Assembly (NCBI GenBank): GCA_021787255.1
Contig: JAJYMD010000256.1
Coordinates: 1 to 5,292 of the forward strand
Reading direction: 5' to 3'
DNA from: Actinomycetes bacterium
GTDB lineage: Bacteria; Actinomycetota; Acidimicrobiia; Acidimicrobiales; RAAP-2
DNA: 5,292 nucleotides
Below are positions 4,773-5,292 of the stretch, in pieces (the stretch's first letter is position 1; every line of letters starts with the position of its first letter). The notes under the pieces are model-generated. The model worked only from the letters and a program-made list of their open reading frames with translations. It did no database searches and was not told the origin of the DNA. The translations under genes and the position numbers were made by a program.

Positions 4773-4993
4773 CTCGCGTTTCGTGCGACGAGAAAGCCAG
4801 GACCACCCCGAACGGCGACGACGAAACCGCCGCGCAGGGGGCGCACGGGACCGGCGGACGGCGAGCGGCGACACGGAGGGCGCCCGGGCGGGGCGGACCA
4901 CCGCGAACGGGGCACGGGCGAAGAAGGGGCGGGAGGAAGCCGCAGGACCTTCGGCGCCCGTCTACCGCCGCTGAAGGGCGCTGAGCGGGCCTG
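4773..4993. other. 221-bp stretch right of the tRNA without a recognisable gene
   Basis: The sequence is very GC- and purine-rich with no ORF of convincing composition. Directly after the tRNA I see only a weak TTTCGT/ACGAGAAA inverted repeat with a bulge, which is a poor terminator. I found no copy of the tRNA 3' end that would mark an integrated element. Near its right end is the hairpin described separately. Confidence 0.5.
4948..4977 (+). other. Hairpin ahead of the small downstream ORF, possible terminator or leader structure
   Basis: CCTTCGGCG (4948-4956) pairs with CGCTGAAGG (4969-4977) over 9 bp with one G-T wobble and a 12-nt loop. A second, mutually exclusive stem GCGCCC (4954-4959) with GGGCGC (4976-4981) shares bases with it. 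The hairpin lies 176 bp after the tRNA and ends 16 bp before the GTG at 4994. It could end the tRNA transcript or act in the leader of the small ORF; neither is shown. Confidence 0.35.
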
Positions 4994-5260
4994 GTGAACC
5001 CGCGCGAGCGGGTCGGCTCACGTCGCTCGGGCCACGCTGGCCTTCTGCCAACCGATCCCCGCTTCGTGTCCCTCACCGCCACCGGATCCGATGGCATCGT
5101 CTTCGAGCCGCAGCTGACCGGACCGGCCGACTGCTTGGCCGACGTACTCCGTGGTCGGCTCGACGCCGCCGTGCGGCACGCCGTTGCCGTGTTCGAGAGC
5201 GGGGTACCGGTCGACGCCGCCGTAGGTGATGTCTGGCTGTCGGGGCGGGTGGTTGAGTGA
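4994..5260 (+). CDS. Small hypothetical protein, unrecognised
   Basis: The ORF from GTG 4994 encodes 88 residues; I do not recognise a family. From about residue 25 the composition looks like a real soluble acidic protein: SLTATGSDGIVFEPQ, then an Ala/Asp/Leu-rich probable helix (GPADCLADVLRGRLDAAVRH), and a C-terminus VGDVWLSGRVVE. The first 24 residues are Arg/Gly/Pro-rich and look less like coding sequence, so GTG 5066 (64 residues) may be the true start. Neither start has a good Shine-Dalgarno. Third codon positions are less GC-biased (about 80% from 5066) than seems typical of the larger genes here, which may indicate foreign or weakly selected sequence. The TGA overlaps a GTG by four bases (GTGA at 5257-5260), suggesting translational coupling to a following gene. 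Small size and overlap would suit a two-gene module such as toxin-antitoxin, but no motif supports that. Confidence 0.5.
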   Translation: MNPRERVGSRRSGHAGLLPTDPRFVSLTATGSDGIVFEPQLTGPADCLADVLRGRLDAAVRHAVAVFESGVPVDAAVGDVWLSGRVVE

Positions 5261-5292
5261 TCCCGACGGTTACGGCTGGGGCGGTAGTTGCG
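5257..5292 (+). CDS. Possible start of a downstream gene, 3' partial
   Basis: GTG 5257 overlaps the stop of the preceding small ORF by four bases and opens a frame to the window edge: 12 codons reading (M)IPTVTAGAVVA. The overlap and direction suggest a co-translated partner. Too little is visible to name a family, and there is no independent Shine-Dalgarno. Confidence 0.3.
   Translation, partial: MIPTVTAGAVVA

Noticed and set aside
4774..4796. TTTCGT/ACGAGAAA inverted repeat as the tRNA terminator
   Set aside because: The stem is short, has a bulge and is not followed by a T-run, so it is not strong enough to call.
4320..4901. N-terminal extension of the SARP-like protein up to 4901
   Set aside because: The extension crosses the antisense of the tRNA (motif RRDSNPHWRRFK) and the repeat array. 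Coding character begins only at ATG 4319.
3339..4997. Very long plus-strand ORF (552 codons) covering the regulator antisense, the intergenic region and the tRNA
   Set aside because: Its composition is Arg/Pro/Gly-rich with no domain, it runs through the tRNA gene and opposite the well-supported regulator gene, and such open frames are expected at this GC content.

Overview
The window is about 70% GC with GC-rich third codon positions. It looks like a chromosomal segment of an actinobacterium. A lineage related to Acidimicrobiia is my best guess, from the type of small membrane protein and the SARP-like regulator, but I cannot prove it. The left edge holds the last 56 codons of cofE (coenzyme F420 biosynthesis, plus strand). 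A convergent minus-strand block follows. Read in its own direction it runs from 4319 down to 236: a SARP/BTAD-type regulator, a membrane-anchored Ser/Thr-rich protein, a mannose-1-phosphate guanylyltransferase-like sugar nucleotidyltransferase, and a GalE-like NAD-dependent epimerase.

The last three genes are packed tightly (11 and 19 bp gaps) and read as one operon for sugar-nucleotide supply and an envelope protein. The regulator is set off from them by a 157 bp gap holding a strong hairpin and a plausible promoter, so it is probably transcribed separately. A 48 bp composite hairpin fills the space between the convergent cofE and epimerase stop codons. The arrangement cofE (fbiB), then a convergent GDP-mannose pyrophosphorylase, matches what I recall of the fbiA-fbiB/manB region of Mycobacterium tuberculosis.

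Between the regulator start (4319) and a plus-strand tRNA gene (4699-4772) lie 379 bp with no credible gene but unusual structure: a perfect 13 bp palindrome 17 bp upstream of the regulator start codon, a six-run G-quadruplex motif, and about eight copies of a degenerate 12 bp tandem repeat. The tRNA has a UAA anticodon (leucine, codon UUA) and the discriminator base A. Its D arm is of the leucine type, but it has only a 5-nt variable loop instead of the long arm expected of tRNA-Leu.

Right of the tRNA are 221 bp of GC-rich sequence without a recognisable gene, then a small unrecognised ORF (4994 or 5066 to 5260). Its stop overlaps a GTG that could start another gene running off the window. 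The most unusual content is the short-armed tRNA-Leu(UAA) and the repeat/G-quadruplex/palindrome cluster beside it. I saw no CRISPR array, insertion sequence, phage gene or attachment-site duplication.
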